NCBI GenBank assembly: GCA_038244055.1
Contig: JBBRTW010000002.1
Coordinates: 1-63,133 of the forward strand
Reading direction: 5' to 3'
DNA from: DASPKW01 sp038244055
GTDB lineage: Bacteria > Planctomycetota > Phycisphaerae > Tepidisphaerales > Tepidisphaeraceae
DNA: 63,133 nucleotides
A program made the position numbers and the translations under genes. Positions 7,406-15,399 of this stretch are shown here, in pieces (positions within the stretch are counted from its first letter, which is position 1; every line of letters begins with the position of its first letter). The notes under the pieces were generated by a model that made no database searches, was not told the origin of the DNA, and worked only from the letters and a program-made list of their open reading frames with translations.

Positions 7406-8362
7406 TCATTCCATCACCACATCCACCACCTCCACATCGCGGGATTTGAGCGCTTCGATCAGATCGGCGATGTTCTGCTCCCCGATGCCGCCTTCGCCGC
7501 CGCCGGATTTCACCTTCAGGCCCACCTTGCGGTTGCCGTAGGCGGTCACCTTGATTTTCAGGCCTCCCAGCGCCTCCTTGGCCATCCCCATCTGAAATTC
7601 CATGAACCCCTCGCTGTTGCGCGTGACGGTGGCGAACTCCACCACGCGATCCAGAAGGGCCGATGGAATGATCGGCGCGCGCTCGGCCGTCGGCGCGACC
7701 TGCCCCGGCTGCAGCGCCGCCTGTTGAGATTGCGGAACCATACCGGCCGCCGCCGCGTCCGAATCGCCGCCCGATTCGACCTTCGCCCCGGCGGATTTGC
7801 CGGCCGACCCGCCCTTGCTGGAATGCGCCGCCGCCAGCGCCGCCAGATGCGCCTGCTCGCGGAGGTTGGTGTTTTCGGTGATCGTTTCGGGGGTGGAGGT
7901 GGTGGCCGAGCCCGGCGTCTCGGCCGATTGAGCCGTCGCCCCGGCCGGCGCTTCAGCGCCGATCGCCGGGCCGAACATCGCCGCGAGAAGTTCCTGCGGC
8001 GCTTCGGCGACATTCTCGGACGCCACGGCCTCCTGCTCGGCGACATCGCCCTTCTCGGCCGCGTGAATCGCTTCCTTGGATGCCAGCGCCGCGTGCAGTT
8101 TCATCAATGCCGGCGAGAACGCTTCCTGCCGCTGCTGGCTGAGCCCGCGCTTGCCCGACTGGGCATCGGCATTTTTTGCGGTATTGGCGGATTTCGCCTG
8201 GGCGGCGGTGCTGCTGCCGGTGGCGGTCTTATGAAGCGCGGCGCGGAAGCGGTCGGCGCTGTTGATCTGCGCATGGCGCTCATCGCGGCGGGCCTGTTCC
8301 TCGGTCGTCGATTCTTCGGCTTTGGGCGTCGAAGGAAGATTGAAGTTCGGCGTGATATCCAT
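7406..8362 (-). CDS. sctP: Type III secretion needle-length regulator SctP (FliK/YscP-like)
   Basis: 318 residues. The first 210 residues are low in order-promoting sequence (Ala, Ser, Thr, Gln and Glu rich), as in molecular rulers. A compact C-terminal domain of about 95 residues follows: PSALLDRVVEFATVTRNSEG, FQMGMAKEALGGLKIKVTAY, NRKVGLKVKSG and a final IADLIEALKSRDVEVVDVVM. This resembles the T3S4 (substrate specificity switch) domain of FliK/SctP. In the family this secreted protein measures the needle or hook and triggers SctU switching. It sits downstream of sctO, as expected. The assignment rests on position and architecture. Confidence 0.75.
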   Translation of the reverse strand: MDITPNFNLPSTPKAEESTTEEQARRDERHAQINSADRFRAALHKTATGSSTAAQAKSANTAKNADAQSGKRGLSQQRQEAFSPALMKLHAALASKEAIHAAEKGDVAEQEAVASENVAEAPQELLAAMFGPAIGAEAPAGATAQSAETPGSATTSTPETITENTNLREQAHLAALAAAHSSKGGSAGKSAGAKVESGGDSDAAAAGMVPQSQQAALQPGQVAPTAERAPIIPSALLDRVVEFATVTRNSEGFMEFQMGMAKEALGGLKIKVTAYGNRKVGLKVKSGGGEGGIGEQNIADLIEALKSRDVEVVDVVME

Positions 8363-8387
8363 TGTTCAATCCTTGAGGGGCAATTCC

Positions 8388-8891
8388 TCAGGCTTTTTTC
8401 TGTTGCGCGTTCCACAACTGGATCGCATCATCATCGCGCTTGGATTCCTCTGACTTGGCCAGCGCCGCGGCATGCTCGATCCGGCGGTTTTCCTTGAGCT
8501 TCTCCAACGCCTGCACCTGCGCCGTCGCCTCGGCCAGCTCGCGCTGCCTCAATGCGACTTTATCGGCCGCCCAGGCGATCTTCTTCTTCTGATCGGCGAT
8601 CGTCTCGTGCTGGCGTTTTTCCTGGACCTTGGTCGCCTCGATCGATTCGCTGACCCGCCGCAGTTCGCGCGGGTCCGAGGTCGACCGCTGCGGCGACACC
8701 AGGTTATCGTACAACGCCTTGATCCGTTGCCTGATCTGCGCGAGCTCCTCCTCCAGCCTGATCAGGGCCTTCTTCTCGGCCTCCAGTTCCTTCCGCGCCG
8801 CGATCAAAGCCTCTTCGCAGACCTTCTGCTCGGCAATGGCCTTATCCAGTGCCGGTTGCGCTCCGAAGATGAACTTTTTCTTAACAGCCAT
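8388..8891 (-). CDS. sctO: Type III secretion stalk protein SctO (FliJ/YscO-like)
   Basis: 167 residues, almost all predicted helix with heptad-like spacing: ALIAARKELEAEKKALIRLE and later KLKENRRIEHAAALAKSEE near the C-terminus, as in FliJ/SctO two-helix coiled coils. The protein is the central stalk of the SctN ATPase and links it to SctV. The gene is in the canonical place, after sctN. Start ATG 8891 (MAVKKKF) is chosen because the frame upstream consists of repeat-derived sequence (8892-9014). Confidence 0.85.
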   Translation of the reverse strand: MAVKKKFIFGAQPALDKAIAEQKVCEEALIAARKELEAEKKALIRLEEELAQIRQRIKALYDNLVSPQRSTSDPRELRRVSESIEATKVQEKRQHETIADQKKKIAWAADKVALRQRELAEATAQVQALEKLKENRRIEHAAALAKSEESKRDDDAIQLWNAQQKKA

Positions 8892-9014
8892 TTTTAACCA
8901 CGAAGACACGAAGGCACGAAGAAGATGAATACGAGGATGGAGAATAGAAGATGGAGGATGGAAGTAACGCGACACCCAGCATTTTCTATCCTCTATCCTC
9001 TATCCTCTCTTCAT
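8892..9014. repeat. Repeat insertion between sctN and sctO
   Basis: The spacer is made of known intergenic repeat modules: 'accacgaagacacgaaggca' at about 8897-8921, then 'gaggatggagaatagaagat' and its reverse-complement-like partner 'tctatcctctatcctctatc' at about 8983-9008. The two inner modules could pair as a hairpin in the mRNA. The same module family lies between sctS and sctT. Confidence 0.75.
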
Positions 9015-10343
9015 TTACTCCGCCGGAAAAAGCTCCTTCAACTGCTCCACCGCCTGCGCATACGTCTGCGTGTCGTGGCGGCCCTGCTTGAGATAGCTTT
9101 CGACTTCGCCGATTCGATTGATGGCGTTGTCGACTTTCTCATCGCTGCCGGCTTCGTAGACACCCACCGAAATCTTGTCGTAGTTTTCTTCGTATAGGGC
9201 GAGCACTTCCCCGGCTTTCCGCGCCGCCAGCAGGTGATCCTTCGCGCCGATTTCGTGCATGAGTCGGCTCTTGCTGCGGAGAATGTCGATGGCGGGATAG
9301 TGGCCTCGCGCGCCGAGCTTTCTTGAGAGAACGATGTGGCCGTCCAGCAAGCTGATGGTTTCATCGGCCACCGGCTCTTCAATGTCATCGCCCGTCACCA
9401 GCACCGTATACAGCGCGGTGATCGAGCCTTTGTTATCGTTACCGGCGCGCTCGAAAAGGACCGGCAGCGTCGCGAACACGCTGGCGGGGTAGCCCTGCCG
9501 CCCGGGGGGTTCGCCGGCGGCCAGCCCGACCTCGCGCAAGGCGCGGGCGAAGCGGGTGACCGAGTCCATCATCAGCACCACCCGCTCGCCGCGATCGCGC
9601 GCTTCTTCGGCGATGGCGGTGGCGGTGTAGGCGGCCTTCAATCGCAACAGCGCCGGCTGCTCGGCCGTGGATACGACGATGGTGGCCCGCTTCATCCCCT
9701 CAGCGCCCAGGTCATCTTCGAGGAAGCTTCGAACTTCACGACCGCGTTCGCCAATCAGGCCTAGCACGACGGTGTCCGCATCGACATTGCGGGTGATCAT
9801 GCTCAGCAAGGTCGATTTGCCCCCGCCGGCCGCGGCGAAGATGCCGACGCGCTGGCCGACGCCGATGGAGAGCATGCCATCGATCGCGCGAACGCCGGTC
9901 GATAGCGGCTTGGTGATGCGGGCGCGGAGCAGCGGGTTGGGCGGGATGCGCATCAGCGGCGAGCGCGTGCCGGCCGCGAGCGGGCCTTTGCCATCGATCG
10001 GATTGCCCAGCGCATCGAGCACGCGCCCGCGCACCGAAGCGCCGGCGGGCACGGTGGGATCGCTGCCGGTGGGGATGACCCGGCTCTTGTTGGCCACCGA
10101 ATCCAATCGCCCCAGCGGCAGCAGCAGCACATCCTGGCGATCGAAGCCGACGACTTCCGTCAGCAGATCGACCCCATCCGGGCGGACGATCCGGCAGATC
10201 TCGCCGATGCGCACATCGGGAACCGCCGCGCGGATGACCGTGCCGGTGACGGCCGTCACATGCCCGAAACGCTCGACACCGTCGAAATCCGCCAGGCGGT
10301 CTTCGAGGCTGGAGAGTGAAAAAATATCGTCGGTCGTGCTCAA
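9015..10343 (-). CDS. sctN: Type III secretion ATPase SctN (FliI/YscN family)
   Basis: 442 residues, full length for the family. The P-loop is IFAAAGGGKSTLL with catalytic Lys176; the first P-loop residue is Ala, as is common in SctN rather than the Gly of FliI. Other motifs are GLIGERGREVRSFL, the Walker B-containing RVVLMMDSVTRFARALREVG, PPGRQGYPASVFATLP and the C-terminal SRLMHEIGAKDHLLAARKAG. The hexamer unfolds substrates and strips chaperones at the export gate. Its start overlaps the sctL stop by 4 bp (ATGA), so the two are translationally coupled. Confidence 0.97.
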   Translation of the reverse strand: MSTTDDIFSLSSLEDRLADFDGVERFGHVTAVTGTVIRAAVPDVRIGEICRIVRPDGVDLLTEVVGFDRQDVLLLPLGRLDSVANKSRVIPTGSDPTVPAGASVRGRVLDALGNPIDGKGPLAAGTRSPLMRIPPNPLLRARITKPLSTGVRAIDGMLSIGVGQRVGIFAAAGGGKSTLLSMITRNVDADTVVLGLIGERGREVRSFLEDDLGAEGMKRATIVVSTAEQPALLRLKAAYTATAIAEEARDRGERVVLMMDSVTRFARALREVGLAAGEPPGRQGYPASVFATLPVLFERAGNDNKGSITALYTVLVTGDDIEEPVADETISLLDGHIVLSRKLGARGHYPAIDILRSKSRLMHEIGAKDHLLAARKAGEVLALYEENYDKISVGVYEAGSDEKVDNAINRIGEVESYLKQGRHDTQTYAQAVEQLKELFPAE

Positions 10344-11173
10344 GATGCACCATCCTTGCCCGGCGCGGGATTGTCATCGGGAATGCTGTCGGGCGCGGCC
10401 GCCCCGCCCAGCAGATGCGATTCGAGGCGGCGGAGCTGGGTTTCGATCGATCCGTCGAACGAGCCCATTTCGGTCTCCACGCGCACGCCGTGGGGCGGCA
10501 GATCGGGGTCCGCCGTCAGCCCAACCTCGCGCGCGAAGGTCAGGTGCTTGGCCAGTTCCCCCTGGTGCGGCCGGACCCGCTCAATATCCTCCGGCCGAAG
10601 CCGCAGGGTGACCTTGTTATACATCTTGGCGCGCTCGAGCACCTTGACGATGAAATCGACGATCAGCTCGGGGTGCGTCTTGAACTCCGCCCCGATGATC
10701 ACGCGGGAAATCTTGAACGCCAGCCGCTGCACATCCTTGGCGAACTGCTGCTTGAGCCCGCCGAGCTCGGTCTGGAGATTGCTCAGCATCTGCGCCACCT
10801 GCTCGGCTGCGCGCTCCGCGCCAAACTTAAATGCCTCTTCGCGCACCCGCTCGGCATCGGCCGTGGCGGCGTTGCGGATGATCTGGGCATCGGCCTCGGC
10901 CTGCTCCAATGTGCGGCGGCTTTCCGCCAGTGCATGCTCCGCCTCCAGCACCGCGCCCTTGAGCAGGCGCGTGGCCGGATAAAGCGGCTGCACGTTCGCC
11001 CCGCCGCGCACCACCCGCGCGATTTTGACGGCCCCGGATGCCGGCGCGGCTTTGGTTGGCGCAGAAGTGGCGGGGCCGGCCGCGGCAGGCTCGCCATTGC
11101 CGGGCGCAGTCGCGGTGGCAGCGCCGGCCGGGGCGGCCGAGGGGGCATCGGTCTGGGTGGCCGCGGGTTTCAT
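10340..11173 (-). CDS. sctL: Type III secretion ATPase regulator SctL (FliH/YscL family)
   Basis: 277 residues. A long Ala/Pro/Thr-rich N-terminal tail (about 50 residues) is followed by a helical coiled-coil segment (AEADAQIIRNAATADAERVR) and a C-terminal FliH/V-type-ATPase-E-like domain: ISRVIIGAEFKTHPELIVDF, KVTLRLRPEDIERVRPHQ, then VETEMGSFDGSIETQLRRLE, the conserved end of the family. It binds the SctN N-terminus and connects it to the SctQ pods. The 4-bp ATGA overlaps at both ends, with sctN and the sctK-position gene, show tight operon coupling. The N-terminal tail is longer than usual. Confidence 0.9.
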   Translation of the reverse strand: MKPAATQTDAPSAAPAGAATATAPGNGEPAAAGPATSAPTKAAPASGAVKIARVVRGGANVQPLYPATRLLKGAVLEAEHALAESRRTLEQAEADAQIIRNAATADAERVREEAFKFGAERAAEQVAQMLSNLQTELGGLKQQFAKDVQRLAFKISRVIIGAEFKTHPELIVDFIVKVLERAKMYNKVTLRLRPEDIERVRPHQGELAKHLTFAREVGLTADPDLPPHGVRVETEMGSFDGSIETQLRRLESHLLGGAAAPDSIPDDNPAPGKDGAS

Positions 11174-12006
11174 CGAATGACAGTCTCCTCATCATCGGCG
11201 ACGCGAACGGTGGTCAGTCTTCGGATAATGCCCGGGTCGGCCAGCAGCTTCGCGCCCACCTTCAGCTCTTCAGGCGTCACCGGCTCAAGAAATTCATCGT
11301 GTTCGATCAGCGCGGGCAATGTCGTTCGGCTGAGCTGCCCCGCATCGCGCCGCTCGGCCTCGGGCAACTGGCGGAAGAGCACCGCCATCAACCCGCGCCC
11401 CATCGTCGAGGCCAGTTTCTCGGAGGTCAGCACCTTGGCGGCCCGCTTGTACGCCTCGCGCCAGCGCAGCACCACCGCATCGGGCGCTTTGGGCAATGCG
11501 GGATTGCGAATGCGCTCCAGAACGCGGCAGGCCAGGTCATTGCCCAGCGGCGCGAGCCATTTGACGATCTGCGCCGGCGGCTGACGCGAGACGGCGATGG
11601 CGGTCATGTCCACCCCCAGCGCCCGCTGGGCCGAGCGAATGCAGGCGGAGGGCGCTTCCAGCAATCTTAACCAGAACGAGGGCAGTCGCTTGGCCACCCC
11701 GCGCCAGCGCTGCACCTGGGCCAGCCTGCGGCGGCGCAGCCAGTAGGTGGCGGCCGTCCCCTGCGTCGGCACCGCATCGGGATCATCAGGCCCCTGCCCG
11801 AGGCTCTCGCGCTCGGCGGCCGAAAGCTCTTCCCAAAGCAGGTTCAGCAGCGTATCCCCCTCCAGCATCTCGGCCTGCTCGCGCAAGGCCGGGCCATCGG
11901 GATGCCACGCCAGCAAATCGCTCACGCGCGAGGAGCAAGTCCGCGCGGCCCATGAAAGGGCGCGGGTTCGCAGGTCGGGTCGGCGATCTGAAAGTACATC
12001 GGTCAC
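11170..12006 (-). CDS. Gene in the sctK position; probable sorting platform adaptor
   Basis: 278 residues, no membrane segment or signal peptide, mostly helical and rich in Arg, Leu and Ala. It lies between sctJ and sctL, where SctK (YscK/HrpD/OrgA) is encoded in non-flagellar systems (FliG occupies that position in flagella). It overlaps sctL by 4 bp. SctK proteins are very divergent, and no motif that settles the case can be read here; TYWLRRRRLAQVQRWRGVAK and FRQLPEAERRDAGQL are the most structured-looking parts. The role as the link between the SctJ ring side and SctQ/SctL is inference from position. Confidence 0.55.
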   Translation of the reverse strand: MTDVLSDRRPDLRTRALSWAARTCSSRVSDLLAWHPDGPALREQAEMLEGDTLLNLLWEELSAAERESLGQGPDDPDAVPTQGTAATYWLRRRRLAQVQRWRGVAKRLPSFWLRLLEAPSACIRSAQRALGVDMTAIAVSRQPPAQIVKWLAPLGNDLACRVLERIRNPALPKAPDAVVLRWREAYKRAAKVLTSEKLASTMGRGLMAVLFRQLPEAERRDAGQLSRTTLPALIEHDEFLEPVTPEELKVGAKLLADPGIIRRLTTVRVADDEETVIR

Positions 12007-12026
12007 ATCAACCCATTTCGCTTGTC

Positions 12027-12905
12027 TTATGCCGCATCAGTCTGGGCCAGCCGCTGCCGGCGTTTTTCGCGAACCAGCAGCGCCGTCAGCAAAATCGAAA
12101 TCACGCCAAAAATCGCCGCCGCCGCCAGCAATTGAATCATCAGCTTGCGATCCGAACCGTCTCCGGTCGTACTGCCGCCGGAAGAGGGCAGGGTCGTCGG
12201 CAGCGGCTCGGCCCGGCTCATCGCCACAAAAACGCTGTCGGGTGAAAGCCCTTCGACACTCTTGGAGACGATCTGCTGCACATCCGCCTGCTTGATCGGC
12301 GCATCGGGATAGGGATCGGGCGCCTGGCCCGGGCGGGTTGCCGGCGGCGTGACCGGCGCATCTTCCGGGGGCTTGATGCCTGTGTATTTGATCATGACGG
12401 TGGCGCTGGTCGAGGGCTTGGTGGTTGAATCGCGCCGCAGCGGGTCCTTCTCCGGCAACACGATATGCACCCGCGCCGCGATCACGCGGTCATACGTTTC
12501 GAACGTCCGCGACAATTCCTCGCTCATCGCGTAGATCAGCTTGGCGCGCTCTTCGGATTTGGTGGGGATCATCCCGCCCTGCTCGGCCATGGCCTTGAAT
12601 CCCCCGCGCGCCTCGCGCGGCAGATCGCAGGCCAGCAGGATTTCCCGGGCGCGGTTCGCATCGGTGGACATCACCGAAATGCTCCACCCGCTCTTGCGCT
12701 GTTCCTTGGTTTCCAGCTTCTCGACCTTGCCGATGCCGGCGCGGGCCAGCTCGACGAAAATCCGGTTGGCCTCCTTTTCCGACTCGGTGCGCGCGACTTC
12801 CTCGCGGTTTTCGCAGCCGGCCACCACCAGCCCGATCAAAAGGCAAGCGGCCCACGCAAAATGCGAGGGCCTGCTGCGCGCGGCGTTCGAAGGGTTCATG
12901 CTCAC
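12027..12905 (-). CDS. sctJ: Type III secretion inner membrane ring lipoprotein SctJ (YscJ/PrgK family)
   Basis: 292 residues. A signal peptide with lipobox VVAGC (Cys near residue 30) is followed by two ring-building motifs. The first is IFVELARAGIGKVEKLETKE with AREILLACDLPREARGGF; the second is YAMSEELSRTFETYDRVIAA with ARVHIVLPEKDPL, then QQIVSKSVEGLSPDSVFVAM. One C-terminal membrane helix (about residues 253-275) and a short basic tail end the protein. Size, lipobox and domain order are those of SctJ and not of flagellar FliF (about 500-570 residues), which identifies the system as non-flagellar. An insert rich in Pro, Thr and Asp separates the second ring motif. Confidence 0.96.
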   Translation of the reverse strand: MSMNPSNAARSRPSHFAWAACLLIGLVVAGCENREEVARTESEKEANRIFVELARAGIGKVEKLETKEQRKSGWSISVMSTDANRAREILLACDLPREARGGFKAMAEQGGMIPTKSEERAKLIYAMSEELSRTFETYDRVIAARVHIVLPEKDPLRRDSTTKPSTSATVMIKYTGIKPPEDAPVTPPATRPGQAPDPYPDAPIKQADVQQIVSKSVEGLSPDSVFVAMSRAEPLPTTLPSSGGSTTGDGSDRKLMIQLLAAAAIFGVISILLTALLVREKRRQRLAQTDAA

Positions 12906-12947
12906 GGCTTTCCTTGATCCCGGGCCTGGCCCGCAAAATTCGCTGGA

Positions 12948-13484
12948 TTACGCCTGCGTCGAAATGACGGTCTTGAGTCCCGAGGTGGCATGGTCGACCA
13001 TCTTCGTCGCGATTTCAACTTTCATCGCCGCGCCCTGCATCTCCATCTGGAAGTGCAGCAGGTTCCGCATCTCGCCCTGGCGCTGAGAAACCACCTTCGG
13101 ATCCGTCGCCTTGAGCTTGCCATCGGAGACCAGTTTTTCGGTGTCGATGCGTTCCTTGATATACGAGTTGAACTCGCCGCGCACGTGATCCTGATGGCCG
13201 AACGGATCCTTCTGGTCGGGAATATCGTTCTTGCCGTTGACCCGCGTCACATCCGCGTCGTTGCGGGTCTTGTTGACCGAATCCATCGCATTGACCGAAT
13301 CGGTCTTGCCGGCGGCCTGAGTCGCCTGGTTCTGATCGATCTTGGCCGAGTCCGCCTGAACGGCATTGAGCCGCTCGGAGAAATCCGTTTCCTGGGGAGG
13401 CTTGGGAGGAGTCGGCCCGGCCGCGCCCGCGCCGCCGGGCATGGGGGACAAACCGGGAAGAGGTTGTGTGATGTTGAGACTCAT
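12948..13484 (-). CDS. sctI: Type III secretion inner rod protein SctI (YscI/PrgJ-like)
   Basis: 178 residues without a signal peptide. The N-terminus is Pro/Gly-rich (MSLNITQPLPGLSPMPGG), typical of a secreted substrate. The last 40 residues form one amphipathic helix, MRNLLHFQMEMQGAAMKVEI then ATKMVDHATSGLKTVISTQ, matching the C-terminal pattern of SctI (Leu-x-x-Gln ... Thr-x-Gly-x-x-x-Leu...Gln). SctI connects the needle to the export gate. The middle part is hydrophilic and Asp/Asn-rich, making the protein longer than most rods (about 100-115 residues). It lies 42 bp upstream of sctJ, in keeping with the sctI-sctJ order. Confidence 0.8.
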   Translation of the reverse strand: MSLNITQPLPGLSPMPGGAGAAGPTPPKPPQETDFSERLNAVQADSAKIDQNQATQAAGKTDSVNAMDSVNKTRNDADVTRVNGKNDIPDQKDPFGHQDHVRGEFNSYIKERIDTEKLVSDGKLKATDPKVVSQRQGEMRNLLHFQMEMQGAAMKVEIATKMVDHATSGLKTVISTQA

Positions 13485-13518
13485 GGCTTCGCCTTGTCAG
13501 GTACGATTGTGGTTTGAT

Positions 13519-13917
13519 TTACCGGCCCGAAGCCTTGCTCAACAACCGGTTGAGCAACTGCGACAGGTGCGGGTCGTTCTGGAACGCATCGGATACGGCC
13601 GCCTTCATCTCGGGGCTGGCGTTCGAGCCGAAAAGGTTCGTGGTCTCTCCGCCGACCACATGATCGCGAAGCTGCTCGCGAGTCATCGACTGGCTGTTGC
13701 CGCTGTCGATCAGGGAGCGAATCCGGTCGTAGTTGGGACGGACGATATTGGCGGCCGATTGCGCGGTCTGGGTGGCCGCCGCAGCCGGGCCGGAGCCGAC
13801 TTCAAATGCCCGCGCGGCTTCATCAGCGCCCGTGGTGTTCTCGGTGGCGGAGGTTTCGTTCGCCTTGGTCGGCTGGCTGATGCCGGGCGGAGTAAACTTG
13901 GGTTGAATGGGGTTCAT
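13519..13917 (-). CDS. Hypothetical protein in the T3SS operon
   Basis: 132 residues, no signal peptide or membrane segment. A Pro/Thr/Asn-rich start (MNPIQPKFTPPGISQPTK) resembles that of the SctI neighbour and suits a secretion signal. The C-terminal half is more ordered: IVRPNYDRIRSLIDSGNSQS, MTREQLRDHVVGG and a final DAFQNDPHLSQLLNRLL. Not recognised. It lies 34 bp upstream of sctI and 35 bp downstream of the TPR gene, in the same operon, so a secreted component or an early regulator is possible. Confidence 0.7.
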   Translation of the reverse strand: MNPIQPKFTPPGISQPTKANETSATENTTGADEAARAFEVGSGPAAAATQTAQSAANIVRPNYDRIRSLIDSGNSQSMTREQLRDHVVGGETTNLFGSNASPEMKAAVSDAFQNDPHLSQLLNRLLSKASGR

Positions 13918-13952
13918 GGTTCGTTGTCCTTATCCTCAGCCATCTTTACTGG

Positions 13953-14402
13953 CTAAGGACGACCGGCGGCGGGAGTGAAAATTCCCAGTTGTCGCGCGGT
14001 CTCCAAAAATGCTTCAGCGGCTTTTCCTTCTTCGCCGCCGTTGTCGATTTCCGCGGCGCGAAGCAGCGATTTCTCCGCATCTTTCAGTTTATTCATCTGT
14101 ATCTGCGCCCGACCGCGAAGCTTGTACGCGAACGCGGTCGTGCGCCGATCGCTTTGTTTTGCTTTCGAAGCCAGGTCGGCTTCCTTCTCGGCCTCTTTGA
14201 ACTTCTGCTGGGTGATGTACACCTCAGCAAGTCCCTGGTGACCGACCGGGGCGTCGGGGGCCAGCATCGTCAATGCCTTGAAGATCGAAATCGCCTTGTC
14301 GTATTGACCTCGGTAGGACCACAAATAGGCCGCCTCGGATAAAAACCGAAGCACCAGGGTTGCAGTATCCTTATCACCGAGCGAAGTGGCGGTGAGCTTC
14401 AT
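13953..14402 (-). CDS. TPR protein, probable T3SS chaperone
   Basis: 149 residues composed of about three tetratricopeptide repeats: LWSYRGQYDKAISIFKALTM, GLAEVYITQQKFKEAEKEAD, and LRGRAQIQMNKLKDAEKSLL. There is no signal peptide, so it should be cytoplasmic. Small TPR proteins in T3SS operons are needle chaperones (SctG type) or translocator chaperones (SycD type); the location between the needle-like gene and sctI fits either role. Which substrate it binds is inference. Confidence 0.75.
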   Translation of the reverse strand: MKLTATSLGDKDTATLVLRFLSEAAYLWSYRGQYDKAISIFKALTMLAPDAPVGHQGLAEVYITQQKFKEAEKEADLASKAKQSDRRTTAFAYKLRGRAQIQMNKLKDAEKSLLRAAEIDNGGEEGKAAEAFLETARQLGIFTPAAGRP

Positions 14403-14488
14403 ATGCGTTTTTCCGTTGCTGTCCGTCCGACGCCCCGGCCGGTTTGGTTTCGGCAGGGAAGTCCGGCGTGTCGCATCAGGCGGGTGAA

Positions 14489-14881
14489 TTACCCGGCCTT
14501 GACGTTGCGGATCGCCGACATCCGCGTTTCATGGTCTGTTTTCGAGATATTCGTCTGCGCGTTGAATACCAGCGATTCGCGCTGAATTTGATTCTGCAAC
14601 TGCAGCAGATCAGCCGGGCTGGGGTCATTGCCCAGGTTGAATCCCGGAACGCCGCCGACCGCGCCGCCAGCGCCTCCGCCAGCCAGGCCGCCGAGCAGGC
14701 TGCCCGCCAGAGGCCCAAGGCCCATGGTGTGAGCGCCCGCGACGCCCGAAGCCAGTTGCCCGGCGATGCTCAGCGCGCCGCCGAGGACTTGCTGGAAACC
14801 ACCACCGGCCGGTTTGACGGTGTCAGTGGTCGTGTGAACCGGGATATTGGCGAACTGATCTGATTCAGGATTAACTTTCAT
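14489..14881 (-). CDS. Needle-like T3SS protein (SctF candidate)
   Basis: 130 residues, no signal peptide. A short polar start (MKVNPESDQFANIPVHTTTD) is followed by a Gly/Ala-rich hydrophobic stretch (about residues 30-83). The C-terminal helix begins PSPADLLQLQNQIQRESLVF and continues NAQTNISKTDHETRMSAIRN. The spacing LLxLQ...S...N-Q-x-x-I-x-K resembles needle subunits (SctF), but the Gly-rich region makes it longer than the usual 60-90 residues. The end is also shared with the DUF1521 protein at 41300 (common TNISKTD and IRN). Start ATG 14881 was taken because upstream in-frame sequence is repeat-derived. An in-frame ATG at 14893 is an alternative. Confidence 0.6.
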   Translation of the reverse strand: MKVNPESDQFANIPVHTTTDTVKPAGGGFQQVLGGALSIAGQLASGVAGAHTMGLGPLAGSLLGGLAGGGAGGAVGGVPGFNLGNDPSPADLLQLQNQIQRESLVFNAQTNISKTDHETRMSAIRNVKAG

Positions 14882-14922
14882 GGCTCTAACCATCCTCTGG
14901 GCTTTTCGCCCGACTGACCTTC

Positions 14923-14950
14923 TGGTGCAGGCAAGACGCCCGCACCACAA
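14923..14950. repeat. Palindromic repeat upstream of the needle-like gene
   Basis: A variant of the intergenic palindrome (ggtgcaggcaagacgcccgc) lies in the 239-bp spacer 14882-15120. The rest of that spacer shows no gene; it contains an 'atttgtcc' (15080-15087) that recurs upstream of the DUF1521 gene. Confidence 0.6.
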
Positions 14951-15120
14951 TCGCCCGGTATTCAAATCTGAACACCAACAGGCTTGGGTCTGAAAGGTTA
15001 TCGTGTACCAACCTGCATCCGTTGCACGGCACACCACCGATTTTCGTATCCAACCCGCGCAAATTCAACGTAAATCCAGATTTGTCCGGGGATTGCGTAC
15101 GGCCAATAAAATGGGGGCAT

Positions 15121-15399
15121 CTATTTCTTCATTGCGACATTCGCCAGCTTAACAGTGTCCAGAACCAGCTCTTTCGCCAGATCCAGCGCCTCTTTCACGA
15201 CCGCCGCGTCCTTCTTGGCCGCGGCGGCCGGGTTCTCGGCCATATATTTCGCTAAACCCTTCTCGGTGAAGGATGTAAGTCGATCCAGGGTCGGGCCTTT
15301 CTTCGTATCCCTGAACTCGTGCAGCATCCCTTCGATGACATCAAAGCCAAGGGAGTCGGGCGTCGCGGTTTTCGCCTTCGCGGGCTGGGTCTTGCTCAT
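15121..15399 (-). CDS. Small hypothetical protein in the T3SS operon
   Basis: 92 residues, no signal peptide, mainly helical, Lys/Ala-rich. A central FDVIEGMLHEFRDTKKGPTL is followed by an Ala/Lys stretch and a final helix (EALDLAKELVLDTVKLANVA). Its start overlaps the stop of the upstream lipoprotein gene by 4 bp (ATGA), so they are coupled. Small helical proteins in this setting are often chaperones or secreted substrates, but nothing in the sequence decides this. Confidence 0.65.
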   Translation of the reverse strand: MSKTQPAKAKTATPDSLGFDVIEGMLHEFRDTKKGPTLDRLTSFTEKGLAKYMAENPAAAAKKDAAVVKEALDLAKELVLDTVKLANVAMKK

